64,000 bases of DNA, taken from contig KZ478061.1 in NCBI GenBank assembly GCA_002837195.1, positions 1 to 64,000 of the forward strand, given 5' to 3'. This document shows, piece after piece, positions 49,457-59,487 of the stretch; position 1 is the first letter of the stretch; each line of letters begins with the position of its first letter. The notes under the pieces were generated by a model, which ran no database searches, was not told where the DNA came from, and saw only the letters and a program-made list of their open reading frames with translations. Source of the stretch: Enterobacterales bacterium CwR94. GTDB taxonomy: Bacteria > Pseudomonadota > Gammaproteobacteria > Enterobacterales > Enterobacteriaceae. Made by a program: the position numbers and the translations under genes.

Positions 49457-49705
49457 ATGTCTGGGAACGAAGTCAATCGCGTGATCGTCGATGTTGTACC
49501 GTCAAAACGGGCCGAGAAAGGGGTCCTTATCGAAATGATGTCAGAAAAAGGGTTTACGTATCAGGACACCCTGGCGATTCAACCCCATGGCTTTAGTTAT
49601 CGCTTTACTTCCAGCCTGCCTGCAGATGTCTCTGCACAAAAGGTGACAGTGCTGCTGGAAGGGATGGCTGATACGGTGACGGTATCCCCTGCCACCAGCC
49701 ATTAA
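49457..49705 (+). CDS. Small hypothetical protein (82 aa)
   Basis: The frame from ATG 49457 (AAGGA six bases upstream) encodes MSGNEVNRVIVDVVPSKRAE, then KGVLIEMMSEKGFTYQDTLA and a Ser/Thr-rich tail. No signal, TM or known motif is visible. The longer frame starting at 49307 overlaps the previous gene and lacks a ribosome site, so I reject it. Confidence 0.55.
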   Translation: MSGNEVNRVIVDVVPSKRAEKGVLIEMMSEKGFTYQDTLAIQPHGFSYRFTSSLPADVSAQKVTVLLEGMADTVTVSPATSH

Positions 49706-50013
49706 GTAATGACAGGCCTGACGTCCAGGCCTGAGAGCGTTCCCGCTTTACTCCCCCTTTTCTTGTGCAAAATCATTCCCTCTTCCTGATAACGCCCTCC
49801 CTTACCGCTGCGGCAAAATGCCCCTACTTTAAAAAACCTCTTACCGCGTTCTCTTTCATCCCGGTTAGAAGCATAAATAAAATTGAATGAAATCAATCGT
49901 AACGAAGTGAGACGCTAAATGAGAATTCAAATAACGCCGCTTTAAAAGAATTTGATCTTAGCGACCAATGAAAACCCTGTGGTAAGTAACATACTCACAC
50001 TTTGGAGAATCAA
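49706..50013. other. Intergenic region with a hairpin
   Basis: About 300 bp separates two small genes. A stem CAGGCCTG/CAGGCCTG (49713-49720/49726-49733, 5-base loop) just after the upstream stop may end that transcript. The rest is AT-rich and shows no gene. The promoter of the next gene is presumably here, but I cannot point to it. Confidence 0.45.
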
Positions 50014-50220
50014 ATGAATCGCCGAATTTTTGACGAACACATCAGCAGTTGGCCCAAAATTACCTTTTGTGATCTGATGATCGATAGCCACGACGAAGGG
50101 CACGACATCTACGCTATCGATAAAGCCGGTGCGGGAAGCCGACTTTTTATTTTAAGAACCCATAATGAAGCGGATGCGAACGCGCACCGCGACTTAATGC
50201 GTTATTGGTTACAGCACTAA
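50014..50220 (+). CDS. Small hypothetical protein (68 aa)
   Basis: ATG 50014 has GGAGA seven to eight bases upstream (TTTGGAGAATCAA). The product starts MNRRIFDEHISSWPKITFCD and ends HRDLMRYWLQH, with acidic and His-rich content and no TM segment. I do not recognise it. It is followed by a 215-bp AT-rich gap before the toxin gene. Confidence 0.55.
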   Translation: MNRRIFDEHISSWPKITFCDLMIDSHDEGHDIYAIDKAGAGSRLFILRTHNEADANAHRDLMRYWLQH

Positions 50221-50435
50221 GTCGACAGGAGTCCGCATTAATGGCGGACTCAAAAGAAAGCAAAGTTATAGCCTGGATGTTAGCTTCAACGATAAAACCA
50301 AATCCTGAATAATATCTATTAGGAATATTATTACTAATAAATCTGATTTTAATATCACCCTGACGGCTAAATTTCCTGGTAATAATCATCTCTGTTAGGC
50401 TGATTATTGTGAACAGATAACAGGAAAGATTCGTT

Positions 50436-51260
50436 ATGGATAACGCTTTAAGAGTCACCCTTACCCCCGTTCAACTCGCCGCCGTGCTTTCTGATAAAAC
50501 AATCACTGAAAGTGAAACGCTCAGTAATCGCTTATGGGGCAGCCTTGAGTTCGTTTTAGGGGTTGCGGAGATGGCGGGAGCAACTGCGCTTTGCGTTGCT
50601 CCAGAACCTACAGGGTTGACAAAAGCGGGATGTGTGGTGGTTGGTGCTCATAGCATGGACACCTTAAGAACTGCTGCACAAAAAGTCATGACCGGCAGTA
50701 ATGCACGGACGGCAACCTCCAGGATTGCAGCACAAACGGCAAGACTGTTAGGTGCTGATGAAAATACCGCAGTCAACATTGGTGTCGCTGTTGATGTTGC
50801 CATCCCTCTTAGCGTAGCTGGCATGGTAGGGGCAGCAAGAGTTTCTTATGTGCGGGCAGGCTCTCTCAAGATAGCAGAGCATGAAGCAATCGCGGGTATA
50901 AGAGTGGGCGGGCATACGATTGCAAAACATGTTGCCATACCTGAAAAAGACTTACTCGCCAGATTAGCTCGAAGCCCAATGCTCCCTTCAGCATCTTCTT
51001 TCTATACACTGCAACAGGCAGAAAAAGTCATCAGTTCCTCTTTAAAATCGAACAGAATTAAAATTATACATTGGGCTAACGCCAATAATTCGGAAAGGAT
51101 CCTTGAGTTAACTCACCATGCAGGTACCAGTGTCGGTTATGGCTTCAAGCGGGGACAGGTGACAAAAGAGTCGATCAACAAAGTCCGAATCGTTTTGATA
51201 AAAGAAAGCTATAATAGAAAACCTTATTATATCCTTACCGCTTATCCTGTTATGGACTAA
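50436..51260 (+). CDS. Toxin with C-terminal CdiA-CT RNase-A-like domain
   Basis: The 274-residue protein has an N-terminal region of ~150 residues. That region contains TLTPVQLAAVLSDKTITESE, a hydrophobic stretch (VLGVAEMAGATALCVAPEPT) and LLGADENTAVNIGVAVDVAI before a pretoxin-like turn. The C-terminal ~115 residues fit the bacterial CdiA-CT RNase A domain. GGHTIAKHV (His160, His165), then STx-like SSFYTLQQAEKVIS, IIHWANAN, VGYGFKRGQ and YYILTAYP are visible. RNase A-type toxins cut RNA using two His and a Lys. There is no signal peptide, filamentous-haemagglutinin part, Rhs core or PAAR. Delivery is unknown. It pairs with the next gene, and base composition is lower in GC than the flanks. 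Confidence 0.8.
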   Translation: MDNALRVTLTPVQLAAVLSDKTITESETLSNRLWGSLEFVLGVAEMAGATALCVAPEPTGLTKAGCVVVGAHSMDTLRTAAQKVMTGSNARTATSRIAAQTARLLGADENTAVNIGVAVDVAIPLSVAGMVGAARVSYVRAGSLKIAEHEAIAGIRVGGHTIAKHVAIPEKDLLARLARSPMLPSASSFYTLQQAEKVISSSLKSNRIKIIHWANANNSERILELTHHAGTSVGYGFKRGQVTKESINKVRIVLIKESYNRKPYYILTAYPVMD

Positions 51261-51262
51261 AC

Positions 51263-51544
51263 ATGGAGAAAATGTACTTGACCCTCAGAAAACTTCTTGT
51301 GGTTTTTTTTGGTCCCGACTTTGAAATGTTCGGAGAAACGGTGGACGAAATCATGCATAACTACAGGAAAATTGAAAATGAGGTTGCCCTTTCAAATCTT
51401 AGAAATCAGATTTCAGACATACTCAGCCTTCCCGATGCACAGTTGGATAAAGTGATGTCTGGGCTTGCGGAAAATCAGTTTTCCCCCGATCCTTGGGGAT
51501 TCACCTGGCGAAGTTTTTTAGAAAAAGTGCAAAGCACTCTTTGA
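51263..51544 (+). CDS. CdiI-like immunity protein
   Basis: This 93-residue, acidic, helical protein begins two bases after the toxin stop. It has FFGPDFEMFGETVDEIMHNY, a helix with LRNQISDILSLPDAQLDKVM and a terminal GFTWRSFLEKVQ segment. The pattern (Y/F-x-x-D near the start, then a late TWRxFL-like motif) resembles the CdiI_2 family of contact-inhibition immunity proteins. Toxin-then-immunity order and spacing support the role; specificity is inferred. Confidence 0.75.
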   Translation: MEKMYLTLRKLLVVFFGPDFEMFGETVDEIMHNYRKIENEVALSNLRNQISDILSLPDAQLDKVMSGLAENQFSPDPWGFTWRSFLEKVQSTL

Positions 51545-51560
51545 TTCATGCAATACAAAG

Positions 51561-51587
51561 AAGCCCTTCACCATTAAGCAAGGGCTT
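51561..51587 (+). terminator. Terminator after the toxin-immunity pair
   Basis: AAGCCCTT/AAGGGCTT stem with an 11-base loop, 16 bases after the immunity stop, followed by only one T before CG. Confidence 0.5.
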
Positions 51588-51842
51588 TCGAAAATTCATC
51601 GTAGTGCGCCCTACTCCCGCAAACATCTTTTCAATATACCTGAACGCTATTCGCCAGCAGTTTACGCAAGCTCAAGATGTGTAGGCAGTCGAATTCACCA
51701 CGCGTTTACGGCTCCTGGATGGATGATGGTAGTGAAGAGCAAAAGGCCTTTCTAAACAGTAAATTAAATGAATTTGTGCTACATACGTGCACTACCAAGA
51801 AGGTAATGTAGAAAAACATTTAAATTACAGCAAATTACACCA
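51588..51842 (+). other. AT-rich stretch with a possible gene remnant
   Basis: About 250 bp lies between the immunity gene and fliE. A 44-codon frame (51677-51811) encodes PRVYGSWMDDGSEEQKAFLN and SKLNEFV with coding-like character but no ribosome site. A short frame just before it ends in NAIRQQFTQAQDV. These look like debris of further toxin or immunity genes. I cannot name the parent. Confidence 0.4.
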
Positions 51843-52151
51843 CTACACCTGCATCGACATAATATCGGTATACGCCTGCACCATCTTATTGCGCACCTGA
51901 ATGCCCATTTGCATAGAGACAGAGGCTTTCTGCAAGTCGATCATCACATCATTCAGCGCAACACCTGGTTTACCCATTGAGAAGTCCTGCGCCTGCGCGC
52001 GTGCGCTCTGTTGTGCGTTACTGATCTCACCCAGTGCAGATTTCATCACCGCAGCAAAATCCAGCTGGGCACTGTTATCCACATGGCCACCGGCCTGACG
52101 TGCGCTGACTGCCAGCTGCTGTACCACACTCTCAATACCTTGAACCGCCAT
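51843..52151 (-). CDS. fliE: Flagellar basal-body rod/MS-ring junction protein FliE
   Basis: FliE joins the MS ring to the rod. The product (102 residues from ATG 52151, GGAGA upstream) ends with the conserved PGVALNDVMIDLQKASVSMQ, then MGIQVRNKMVQAYTDIMSMQ and V. An in-frame ATG at 52163 is less likely because it contains the ribosome site. It is divergent from fliF. Confidence 0.94.
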   Translation of the reverse strand: MAVQGIESVVQQLAVSARQAGGHVDNSAQLDFAAVMKSALGEISNAQQSARAQAQDFSMGKPGVALNDVMIDLQKASVSMQMGIQVRNKMVQAYTDIMSMQV

Positions 52152-52386
52152 GCTGTTCTCCATTCGACATTGAATTTAGCGACAACAAAATTATCACAGT
52201 GTCAATCGGACAAAGGCGCTAAATAACCCCTAAAACCCCGGCTTATCCACCCATCGAATTTCCGCGTAAGGCAAATAATGACAGCCATCAAAGTGGAGTT
52301 TTTATCTTAAGCCGCTGCAGGGAGTCAGTTTTGTTACGACTTAACCACCATACCGGGAACACACCATACTCAGGCAGGAACGCATA
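52152..52386. promoter_or_regulatory. Divergent fliE-fliF control region
   Basis: The 235-bp space between fliE (minus) and fliF (plus) must hold their class 2, FlhDC-dependent promoters, as in other enterobacteria. I see no strong sigma-28 site and could not mark the FlhDC box with confidence. Confidence 0.6.
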
Positions 52387-54132
52387 ATGAATGCCACTGT
52401 CACGCCACAGGATCAGCCTGAAAAGAAGGGTGTCAACGATCTGTTCGCACGCCTGCGCGCTAATCCGCGCATTCCTATTATCATCGCAGCGGCTGCCGCT
52501 ATTGCGGTGGTTTTCGCCCTGGTGCTCTGGGCAAAGCAGCCTGATTACCGCGTGCTGTACAACAACCTCACTGATGAAGATGGGGGCGCCATTGTTACGC
52601 AGTTAACGCAGATGAATATCCCCTATCGTTTCGAGGATCGCGGTGGCGCACTGATGGTGCCGGCCGAGAAAGTGCATGAATTACGTCTGCGTCTGGCACA
52701 ACAGGGATTACCGAAAGGCGGTGCCGTTGGTTTCGAGCTGCTGGATAAAGAAAAATTTGGTATTAGCCAATTCAGCGAGCAGGTTAATTACCAACGCGCG
52801 CTGGAAGGTGAACTGGCACGCACCATCGAAACAGTCGGCCCAATAAAAGGGGCGCGCGTGCATTTGGCGATGCCTAAGCCCTCGTTATTTGTCCGCGAGC
52901 AGAAAGCACCCTCCGCTTCCGTTACCCTCAACCTGCAACCGGGCCGTGCGTTAGATGAAGGCCAAATCAGTGCCATTGTCCATATGGTCTCCAGTGCCGT
53001 TGCCGGTTTACCCGCCGGGAATGTGACGGTGGTGGATCAAAGCGGTCGTTTATTAACGCGCACAGACGCGGCAGGACGCGACCTGAACGATGCCCAATTA
53101 AAGTACGCCACCGAAGTAGAAAGTCGTTATCAGCAACGCATTGAAAATATCCTGTCGCCGATTGTGGGTAACGGCAACGTCCATGCGCAGGTGACTGCAC
53201 AGATCGATTTCGACAGCCGCGAGCAGACTGACGAGCAGTACAAACCCAACAATGACCCGGCGCAGGCAGCGATTCGTTCACGGCAAACCAGCGCCAGTGA
53301 GCAAATTGGTGGTCCTTACCCAGGCGGTGTGCCTGGCGCGTTATCGAATCAGCCCCCACCTGCGAATACCGCACCGATAGAAACCCCGGCCGCCAATAAT
53401 GCGAATGGGGCAAACGCCAATGGCAATAATGCCACGGGCAATGCGGCGAATAATGCGGCCAATGCCGCGGCAAATACGGCGACCAACCGCGCGGCCAGCG
53501 GCGTGCCATCCAATACCCGCAATGACAACACGACGAACTATGAAGTCGACCGCACCATATTGCATACCAAACGCAATGTAGGAAATGTGCAACGTTTGTC
53601 GGTCGCGGTGGTCGTGAATTATCGCACCGATGCGGAAGGCAAAGAGATTGCGCTTAATGAACAACAAATTAAGCAAATTGAAGACCTCACTCGCGAAGCC
53701 ATGGGTTTTTCAGCACCGCGTGGCGACACCTTAAATGTGGTCAATTCACCGTTCAATATGACCCAGCCGGGAGGGAATGAACTGCCCTTCTGGCAGCAGC
53801 AGAGCTTTATCGATCAGATGCTGAGTTTAGGGCGCTGGTTGCTGGTGTTGCTGGTGGCCTGGATCCTGTGGCGCAAGCTGGTACGTCCGCAATTGAAACG
53901 CCGGGAAGAGGAAGCCAAAGCGTTGGCCGAAGCAGAAGTTCGTCGTCGTGAGTTGGACGATGAGATGGATGCCGTCAGCGTCACGCTGAGCAAAGATGAG
54001 CAGGATTCCCAACGTAAATCTCAGCACCGCATGAGTGCTGAGATGATGAGCCAGCGTATTCGCGACATGTCAGAAAACGATCCACGCGTCGTTGCGTTGG
54101 TCATTCGCCAGTGGATGAAGGACGAGCTATGA
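52387..54132 (+). CDS. fliF: MS-ring protein FliF
   Basis: FliF forms the membrane MS ring of the basal body. The 581-residue product has TM1 (~33-50, [19 protein letters not shown]) and a large periplasmic part with [20 protein letters not shown] and [22 protein letters not shown]2 is at ~465-485, and the FliG-binding cytosolic tail is [14 protein letters not shown]. Between ~residues 335 and 375 is an Asn/Ala repeat-like insertion, longer than I recall for E. coli FliF. The stop overlaps the fliG start (ATGA). Confidence 0.96.
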   Translation: MNATVTPQDQPEKKGVNDLFARLRANPRIPIIIAAAAAIAVVFALVLWAKQPDYRVLYNNLTDEDGGAIVTQLTQMNIPYRFEDRGGALMVPAEKVHELRLRLAQQGLPKGGAVGFELLDKEKFGISQFSEQVNYQRALEGELARTIETVGPIKGARVHLAMPKPSLFVREQKAPSASVTLNLQPGRALDEGQISAIVHMVSSAVAGLPAGNVTVVDQSGRLLTRTDAAGRDLNDAQLKYATEVESRYQQRIENILSPIVGNGNVHAQVTAQIDFDSREQTDEQYKPNNDPAQAAIRSRQTSASEQIGGPYPGGVPGALSNQPPPANTAPIETPAANNANGANANGNNATGNAANNAANAAANTATNRAASGVPSNTRNDNTTNYEVDRTILHTKRNVGNVQRLSVAVVVNYRTDAEGKEIALNEQQIKQIEDLTREAMGFSAPRGDTLNVVNSPFNMTQPGGNELPFWQQQSFIDQMLSLGRWLLVLLVAWILWRKLVRPQLKRREEEAKALAEAEVRRRELDDEMDAVSVTLSKDEQDSQRKSQHRMSAEMMSQRIRDMSENDPRVVALVIRQWMKDEL

Positions 54133-55121
54133 GTCTTACCGGTACAGAAAAAAGCGCCATTCTCCTGATGACCATTGGCGAAGATCGTGCCGCGGAGGTG
54201 TTTAAGCACCTTAGCACGCGTGAAGTGCAGCATCTGAGTACCGCCATGGCCAACATGAGCCAGGTTTCACACAAGCAGTTAACCGATGTGTTGCGCGAGT
54301 TTGAAACCGAGGCCGAACAGTATGCGGCGTTGAGTATTAACTCGAACGACTATCTGCGCTCGGTATTGGTGAAAGCATTGGGTGAAGAGCGCGCAGCCAG
54401 CCTGTTAGAAGACATTCTGGAAACACGCGACACCACCAGCGGTATGGAAACCCTCAACTTTATGGAGCCGCTGGTGGCCGCCGATTTGATTCGCGACGAA
54501 CACCCGCAAATTATCGCCACCATTTTGGTGCACCTGAAGCGGGGCCAGGCGGCGGATATTATCGCCCTGTTCGACGAACGCTTACGCCACGACGTGATGT
54601 TGCGTATCGCCACCTTTGGCGGCGTGCAGCCTGCTGCGTTGGCGGAGCTTACCGAAGTGCTTAACAACCTGCTCGATGGTCAAAACCTCAAGCGCGCGAA
54701 GATGGGTGGCGTGAGAACCGCAGCCGAAATCATCAACCTGATGAAAACACAGCAGGAAGAAGCGGTTATCGATGCCGTTCGCGAATTCGACGGCGAACTG
54801 GCACAAAAAATTATCGACGAAATGTTCCTGTTCGAAAATCTGGTGGAAGTCGACGATCGCAGTATCCAGCGCCTGTTGCAGGAAGTGGAATCCGAATCGC
54901 TGCTGATTGCGCTGAAAAGTGCCGAACAGCCGCTGCGCGAGAAATTCCTGCGCAACATGTCCCAACGTGCGGCCGATATCTTGCGCGACGATTTGGCAAC
55001 CCGTGGCCCGGTTCGCATGTCAGCCGTGGAAAACGAACAGAAAGCCATTCTGTTGGTCGTACGCCGCCTGGCCGAAAGTGGCGAGATGGTGATTGGCGGA
55101 GGCGACGAGACCTATGTCTGA
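54129..55121 (+). CDS. fliG: Motor switch protein FliG
   Basis: FliG transmits torque from the stator to the rotor. The 330-residue product starts at ATG 54129 ([20 protein letters not shown]), overlapping the fliF stop. The [20 protein letters not shown] middle domain and the C-terminal charged torque helix ([24 protein letters not shown] region, [15 protein letters not shown]) are intact. Confidence 0.96.
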   Translation: MSLTGTEKSAILLMTIGEDRAAEVFKHLSTREVQHLSTAMANMSQVSHKQLTDVLREFETEAEQYAALSINSNDYLRSVLVKALGEERAASLLEDILETRDTTSGMETLNFMEPLVAADLIRDEHPQIIATILVHLKRGQAADIIALFDERLRHDVMLRIATFGGVQPAALAELTEVLNNLLDGQNLKRAKMGGVRTAAEIINLMKTQQEEAVIDAVREFDGELAQKIIDEMFLFENLVEVDDRSIQRLLQEVESESLLIALKSAEQPLREKFLRNMSQRAADILRDDLATRGPVRMSAVENEQKAILLVVRRLAESGEMVIGGGDETYV

Positions 55122-55803
55122 GATGAGCATGAACTGGAAACGCTGGCAGCCTGACGACTTAATGCGCCCGCTGAAAGCGCCGGAGCCTGAAATCGCGCCG
55201 CAGGTGGTTGACGAGAACGATGAAATCACGCTGCAACAGCAGATGCTGGCCGAATTGCAACAACAGGCCCGCCATGAAGCGCAGGGGCAAGGTTACGCAG
55301 AAGGACAGCAAAAAGGCTTTAATGAGGGGCAAAAATCCGGCTACGAAGCGGGTTATCAGCAGGGGCTGGCCGATGCACTGCAACAACAAGCCCCTCACCA
55401 GGCGCGTATGCAGCAGTTAGTGACCGAGTTCCAACACACCCTGGATGCGCTGGACAGCGTGATTGCTTCCCGTCTGATGCAACTGGCGTTAGAAGCCGCG
55501 CGCCAGGTGCTGGGACAACCGCCCGTTTGTGATGGCACTGCCCTGCTACGCCAAATTCAAGGCATGATTCAGCAAGAGCCGATGTTCAGTGGTAAACCGC
55601 AACTGCGCGTGCACCCTGACGACCTGCCGCGTATCGAGCAACATCTGGGGGCCACCTTGAGCCTGCATGGCTGGCGCTTGCTCGGCGATAGCAGCTTGCA
55701 CCCTGGCGGTTGCAAAGTCAGCGCAGAAGATGGCGACCTCGATGCCAGTGTTGCCACGCGCTGGCATGAACTTTGCCGCCTGGCAGCACCGGGAGACCTG
55801 TAA
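55114..55803 (+). CDS. fliH: Flagellar export ATPase regulator FliH
   Basis: FliH controls FliI and links it to the export gate. The 229-residue protein starts [20 protein letters not shown] at ATG 55114, overlapping fliG by eight bases (ATG 55123 is an alternative). A Gln-rich coiled coil with GxxxG-like repeats ([20 protein letters not shown]) spans ~45-100. The C-terminal binding domain follows. Confidence 0.93.
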   Translation: MSEMSMNWKRWQPDDLMRPLKAPEPEIAPQVVDENDEITLQQQMLAELQQQARHEAQGQGYAEGQQKGFNEGQKSGYEAGYQQGLADALQQQAPHQARMQQLVTEFQHTLDALDSVIASRLMQLALEAARQVLGQPPVCDGTALLRQIQGMIQQEPMFSGKPQLRVHPDDLPRIEQHLGATLSLHGWRLLGDSSLHPGGCKVSAEDGDLDASVATRWHELCRLAAPGDL

Positions 55804-57164
55804 TGACCAGCCGTTTGTCTCGCTGGCTGGGTGCCATCGACAGCTTTGAAAAACGCGTGGCGCAAGTGCCCAATACGCGCCGCTATGGCCGTTTGACCCG
55901 TGCCACGGGTTTGGTATTAGAAGCCACTGGCTTGCAGCTACCGTTGGGTGCCACCTGCGTTATCGAACGCCATGATGGCGCAACCATTAGCGAAGTGGAA
56001 AGTGAAGTGGTGGGCTTTAACGGCCAACGCCTGTTTTTGATGCCGCTGGAAGAAGTGGAAGGTATTTTGCCGGGTGCGCGTGTTTTTGCACGGGTGGACG
56101 GCGATAAGCAACACAGCGGCAAACAGTTACCCCTTGGCCCCGCGCTGCTGGGACGCGTGCTGGATGGCGGCGGACGCCCGCTGGATGGCCTGCCATCGCC
56201 CGATACCGGCTATCGCGCCGCACTGATTACGCCACCGTTTAACCCGCTGCAACGCACGCCGATTTCCGATGTATTGGATACCGGGGTACGTGCCATCAAC
56301 GCGCTGCTCACCGTCGGGCGCGGTCAACGCATGGGCCTGTTCGCAGGCTCTGGCGTCGGTAAAAGTGTGCTGCTTGGCATGATGGCTCGCTATACGCGCG
56401 CCGATGTCATTGTGGTGGGCCTGATCGGTGAACGTGGGCGCGAAGTGAAGGATTTTATTGAAAATATTCTTGGCACCGAAGGACGTGCGCGCTCGGTGGT
56501 GATCGCCGCGCCCGCTGACGTCTCTCCCCTGCTACGTATGCAAGGGGCTGCCTATGCAACGCGTATCGCAGAAGATTTCCGCGATCGCGGCCAGCATGTG
56601 TTGCTGATTATGGATTCCCTGACGCGCTATGCGATGGCACAGCGTGAAATCGCATTAGCGATTGGCGAACCTCCCGCGACTAAAGGCTATCCGCCTTCGG
56701 TTTTCGCCAAGCTGCCTGCGCTGGTTGAACGCGCCGGTAACGGTATTGATGGCGGTGGCTCCATCACCGCGTTTTATACCGTACTGACCGAAGGAGACGA
56801 CCAGCAAGATCCGATTGCCGACTCCGCGCGCGCCATTTTGGATGGTCACGTGGTCTTGTCACGTCGCCTGGCGGAAGCGGGACACTATCCGGCCATTGAT
56901 ATCGAAGCCTCGATCAGCCGTGCCATGACGCACCTGATTACCGACGCGCATTACGGCCAGGTGCGCCAGTTCAAGCAGCTTCTTTCCAGTTATCAACGCA
57001 ACCGCGATCTGATTAACGTCGGCGCGTATGCGGCAGGCAGCGATCCGTTGCTGGATCGTGCGATCCATTTATGGCCACGCCTTGAAGCCTTTTTGCAGCA
57101 AGGCATTTATGAACGCAGTGATTGGGAAGATGCCACGGCGTCACTCAATCAGCTGTTCCATTAA
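55803..57164 (+). CDS. fliI: Flagellar export ATPase FliI
   Basis: FliI energises export of flagellar subunits. The 453-residue F1-beta-like ATPase has Walker [20 protein letters not shown], Walker [21 protein letters not shown] and [23 protein letters not shown] 55803 shares a base with the fliH stop (TAATG). Confidence 0.97.
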   Translation: MTSRLSRWLGAIDSFEKRVAQVPNTRRYGRLTRATGLVLEATGLQLPLGATCVIERHDGATISEVESEVVGFNGQRLFLMPLEEVEGILPGARVFARVDGDKQHSGKQLPLGPALLGRVLDGGGRPLDGLPSPDTGYRAALITPPFNPLQRTPISDVLDTGVRAINALLTVGRGQRMGLFAGSGVGKSVLLGMMARYTRADVIVVGLIGERGREVKDFIENILGTEGRARSVVIAAPADVSPLLRMQGAAYATRIAEDFRDRGQHVLLIMDSLTRYAMAQREIALAIGEPPATKGYPPSVFAKLPALVERAGNGIDGGGSITAFYTVLTEGDDQQDPIADSARAILDGHVVLSRRLAEAGHYPAIDIEASISRAMTHLITDAHYGQVRQFKQLLSSYQRNRDLINVGAYAAGSDPLLDRAIHLWPRLEAFLQQGIYERSDWEDATASLNQLFH

Positions 57165-57185
57165 TTCAGGCATTCCGAGGGGAAA

Positions 57186-57629
57186 ATGAAAGAAAGTACC
57201 CCCATTAATACCCTGCGCACGCTGGCGCAAAAAGACGTTGATGAGGCCGCGATTCGCGTCGGAGAAGTGCGGCGCGCCTGGCAACAAGCGGATGATCAAC
57301 TGAATATGCTGCTCAATTATCAAAATGAGTATCGCCATCAGTTGAACACCACCATGAGCACCGGCATCGCCTCGCACCGCTGGACAAACTATCACCAGTT
57401 TATACAAACGCTGGAGAAGGCGATTGATCAACACCGGCAGCAACTCAGCCAGTGGAATCGTCGATTAGAACAGGCGCTACAGCACTGGCGCGACAAACAA
57501 CAACGGCTGAATGCGTTTGAAACGCTGCACACACGGGCAGCCACCGCCGCCCTGCTGCAAGAGAGCCGTTTAGATCAGAAATTGATGGATGAATACGCGC
57601 AGCGCGCCACGATGAGGAAAAGCGAATGA
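57186..57629 (+). CDS. fliJ: Flagellar export chaperone FliJ
   Basis: FliJ forms a two-helix coiled coil that fits inside the FliI ring. The 147-residue product is helical and Gln/Arg-rich ([40 protein letters not shown]), of normal length. It overlaps fliK by four bases (ATGA). Confidence 0.94.
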   Translation: MKESTPINTLRTLAQKDVDEAAIRVGEVRRAWQQADDQLNMLLNYQNEYRHQLNTTMSTGIASHRWTNYHQFIQTLEKAIDQHRQQLSQWNRRLEQALQHWRDKQQRLNAFETLHTRAATAALLQESRLDQKLMDEYAQRATMRKSE

Positions 57630-58843
57630 TAAGCCTCCCCACGTTGAGCCAACCAGGGCTTACCGACTTGTCAACCGACGGCCTGACCGCCGACGCCTCA
57701 CTGCAGGGGCAAGGGCTACCCGCTGAGTTTTTAACGCTGCTCGGCGACCGTTTATTAACGTTGGCGACACAGCAAGGTACCCTCGCCAATGCACCTGCCG
57801 AAACACCTTTGGCGGTAGAAAATGCCGCCACGGAAAAACATCCCTTACAGACGTTGCTGGCGACGTTAGATAAACCTGAAACGCTGCAAGCACTTCTGAC
57901 GCATGAAAATGCTAAAGCACCCGTCAAATCCGCCGATGATAAAGATAAGGAGCAATCGGTAGCGTTATCCGAAGAGGATAAGCAGGCATTGCAGGCGCTC
58001 TTCGCCATGCTGCCCGCCACTCAAACGATGACGCAACTGGCTCCCCAGACTGGCATTGGCAATACGCTGCCCCGCGACACATTAACGAGCAGCAAAACGG
58101 AGACTCCAGCCCTGTCGCTGACGGCTACTGCCGCACAGCCTGAAGCCCGGAGTGCCCAAACATTGCCGATGACAGCAGGCACCCCTACCGTCGCGCATGC
58201 GGCGCCGGGAACGCCCGCTTTGTCATCGCTAACCCCTGCGCCAGACCAGCGGCTGGGTGTTCACGATGAAGAGTTAACTGGACAGGCGACACAACAGAAT
58301 GGTTCGCACAACGCTGCACTCGCCACACTCAGCAGTGCAAGCAGCGTGCAAACACCGGCCAGCCATGCTTTGGTGCAGGCACCTGGCACTCCCCAGCTCA
58401 ACGCCCAGCTGGGGAGCCAGGAGTGGCAACAGGGGTTGAGCCAGCACATTCTGCTGTTTAATCGCCAGGGACATCAGAGTGCTGAACTGAAATTGAACCC
58501 GCAAGATTTGGGGGCCATTCAAATCAGCCTGAAGCTGGATAACGACCAGGCTTCTTTGAATCTGATTTCCGGCCACAGCCAGGTTCGTGCAGCGCTGGAA
58601 GCGGCCTTACCGCATCTGCGTAGCGCATTGGCTGATAATGGCATCCAGTTGGGTCAGAGCAGTGTTAGCAGCGACAGCCCGTCCTCAAACAGTGCGTTTG
58701 CAGGACAGCAGGAGCAGCGAGAAACCGCTCAAGGCAGGCAATTCCTGACGCAGCAATCAGGTGAAAATGAACAGCCACTGGCGGTTCCCACCTCATTGCA
58801 AGCAAGAGTTTCGGGTCACGGTGGTGTCGATATTTTCGCCTGA
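57626..58843 (+). CDS. fliK: Hook-length control protein FliK
   Basis: FliK measures hook length and triggers the FlhB substrate switch. The 405-residue product has a variable Ala/Thr/Pro-rich ruler part (1-~260). The conserved Flg_hook domain has [20 protein letters not shown], then [20 protein letters not shown] and [20 protein letters not shown]. It is the last gene of the fliFGHIJK group. Confidence 0.93.
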   Translation: MISLPTLSQPGLTDLSTDGLTADASLQGQGLPAEFLTLLGDRLLTLATQQGTLANAPAETPLAVENAATEKHPLQTLLATLDKPETLQALLTHENAKAPVKSADDKDKEQSVALSEEDKQALQALFAMLPATQTMTQLAPQTGIGNTLPRDTLTSSKTETPALSLTATAAQPEARSAQTLPMTAGTPTVAHAAPGTPALSSLTPAPDQRLGVHDEELTGQATQQNGSHNAALATLSSASSVQTPASHALVQAPGTPQLNAQLGSQEWQQGLSQHILLFNRQGHQSAELKLNPQDLGAIQISLKLDNDQASLNLISGHSQVRAALEAALPHLRSALADNGIQLGQSSVSSDSPSSNSAFAGQQEQRETAQGRQFLTQQSGENEQPLAVPTSLQARVSGHGGVDIFA

Positions 58844-58992
58844 TGGTGGCAAACGCCAAAGGTGATGGCAAAACGCGTGCCTGTTCCGCCTATTGATGAC
58901 ACCTGAACGCCGGATAATGACTCGGGTAAGTTCGGGGATCGCGGAGGAACACCACGCCGTAACCCAAATAATCACAGGAAGTTACAGCGAAT

Positions 58993-59478
58993 ATGTCTGA
59001 TAACGCAAAAGCCAAAGGTCGCAAGCGCTCACTGCTGGTACCGGTATTACTGATTGTCACCGTTGCAGCGCTGGGCACAGCAGGTTATGCCGTCTGGCGG
59101 ATGATGACTCCGTCTGCGCAGGCGTCTGAGAAAGCCGCTCAACCTGAACCGCCTGCGGCACCGGTCTTTTTTGCGCTGGACACCTTTACGGTGAACCTGG
59201 TGAATGACGAAAACGATCCCGACCGTGTGCTGTATGTCGGTTTCACACTGCGTCTTCCGGATGAGGAGAACCGCCGTCGCATGAACGACTATTTACCGGA
59301 AGTTCGGAGTCGTTTGCTGCTACTGCTGTCTCGTCAGAATGCCGCCGAACTTGCCAGAGAAGAAGGAAAACAAAAACTGGTCACTCAGATTAAGCAAGTA
59401 CTGGCCCCGCCGCTGGTACAAGGCCAACCTGAACAGGTAGTCAGCGATGTGCTGTTTACTGCCTTTATCTTGCGATGA
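58993..59478 (+). CDS. fliL: Flagellar basal-body protein FliL
   Basis: FliL surrounds stator units and supports torque. The 161-residue protein has one N-terminal TM segment (~14-34, [20 protein letters not shown]) and a periplasmic domain with [21 protein letters not shown] 149-bp space before it probably contains the class 2 promoter of fliLMNOPQR. Confidence 0.95.
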   Translation: MSDNAKAKGRKRSLLVPVLLIVTVAALGTAGYAVWRMMTPSAQASEKAAQPEPPAAPVFFALDTFTVNLVNDENDPDRVLYVGFTLRLPDEENRRRMNDYLPEVRSRLLLLLSRQNAAELAREEGKQKLVTQIKQVLAPPLVQGQPEQVVSDVLFTAFILR

Positions 59479-59487
59479 TGGATAGTT

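Noticed and set aside
53341-53676. Minus-strand frame rich in Ile/Gly/Arg opposite the fliF Asn/Ala region
   Set aside because: It is the reverse reading of a low-complexity codon repeat.
58844-58992. Sigma-28 promoter before fliL (GCCGGATAA)
   Set aside because: One extra base in the -10 and no matching -35; a class 2 promoter is more likely.
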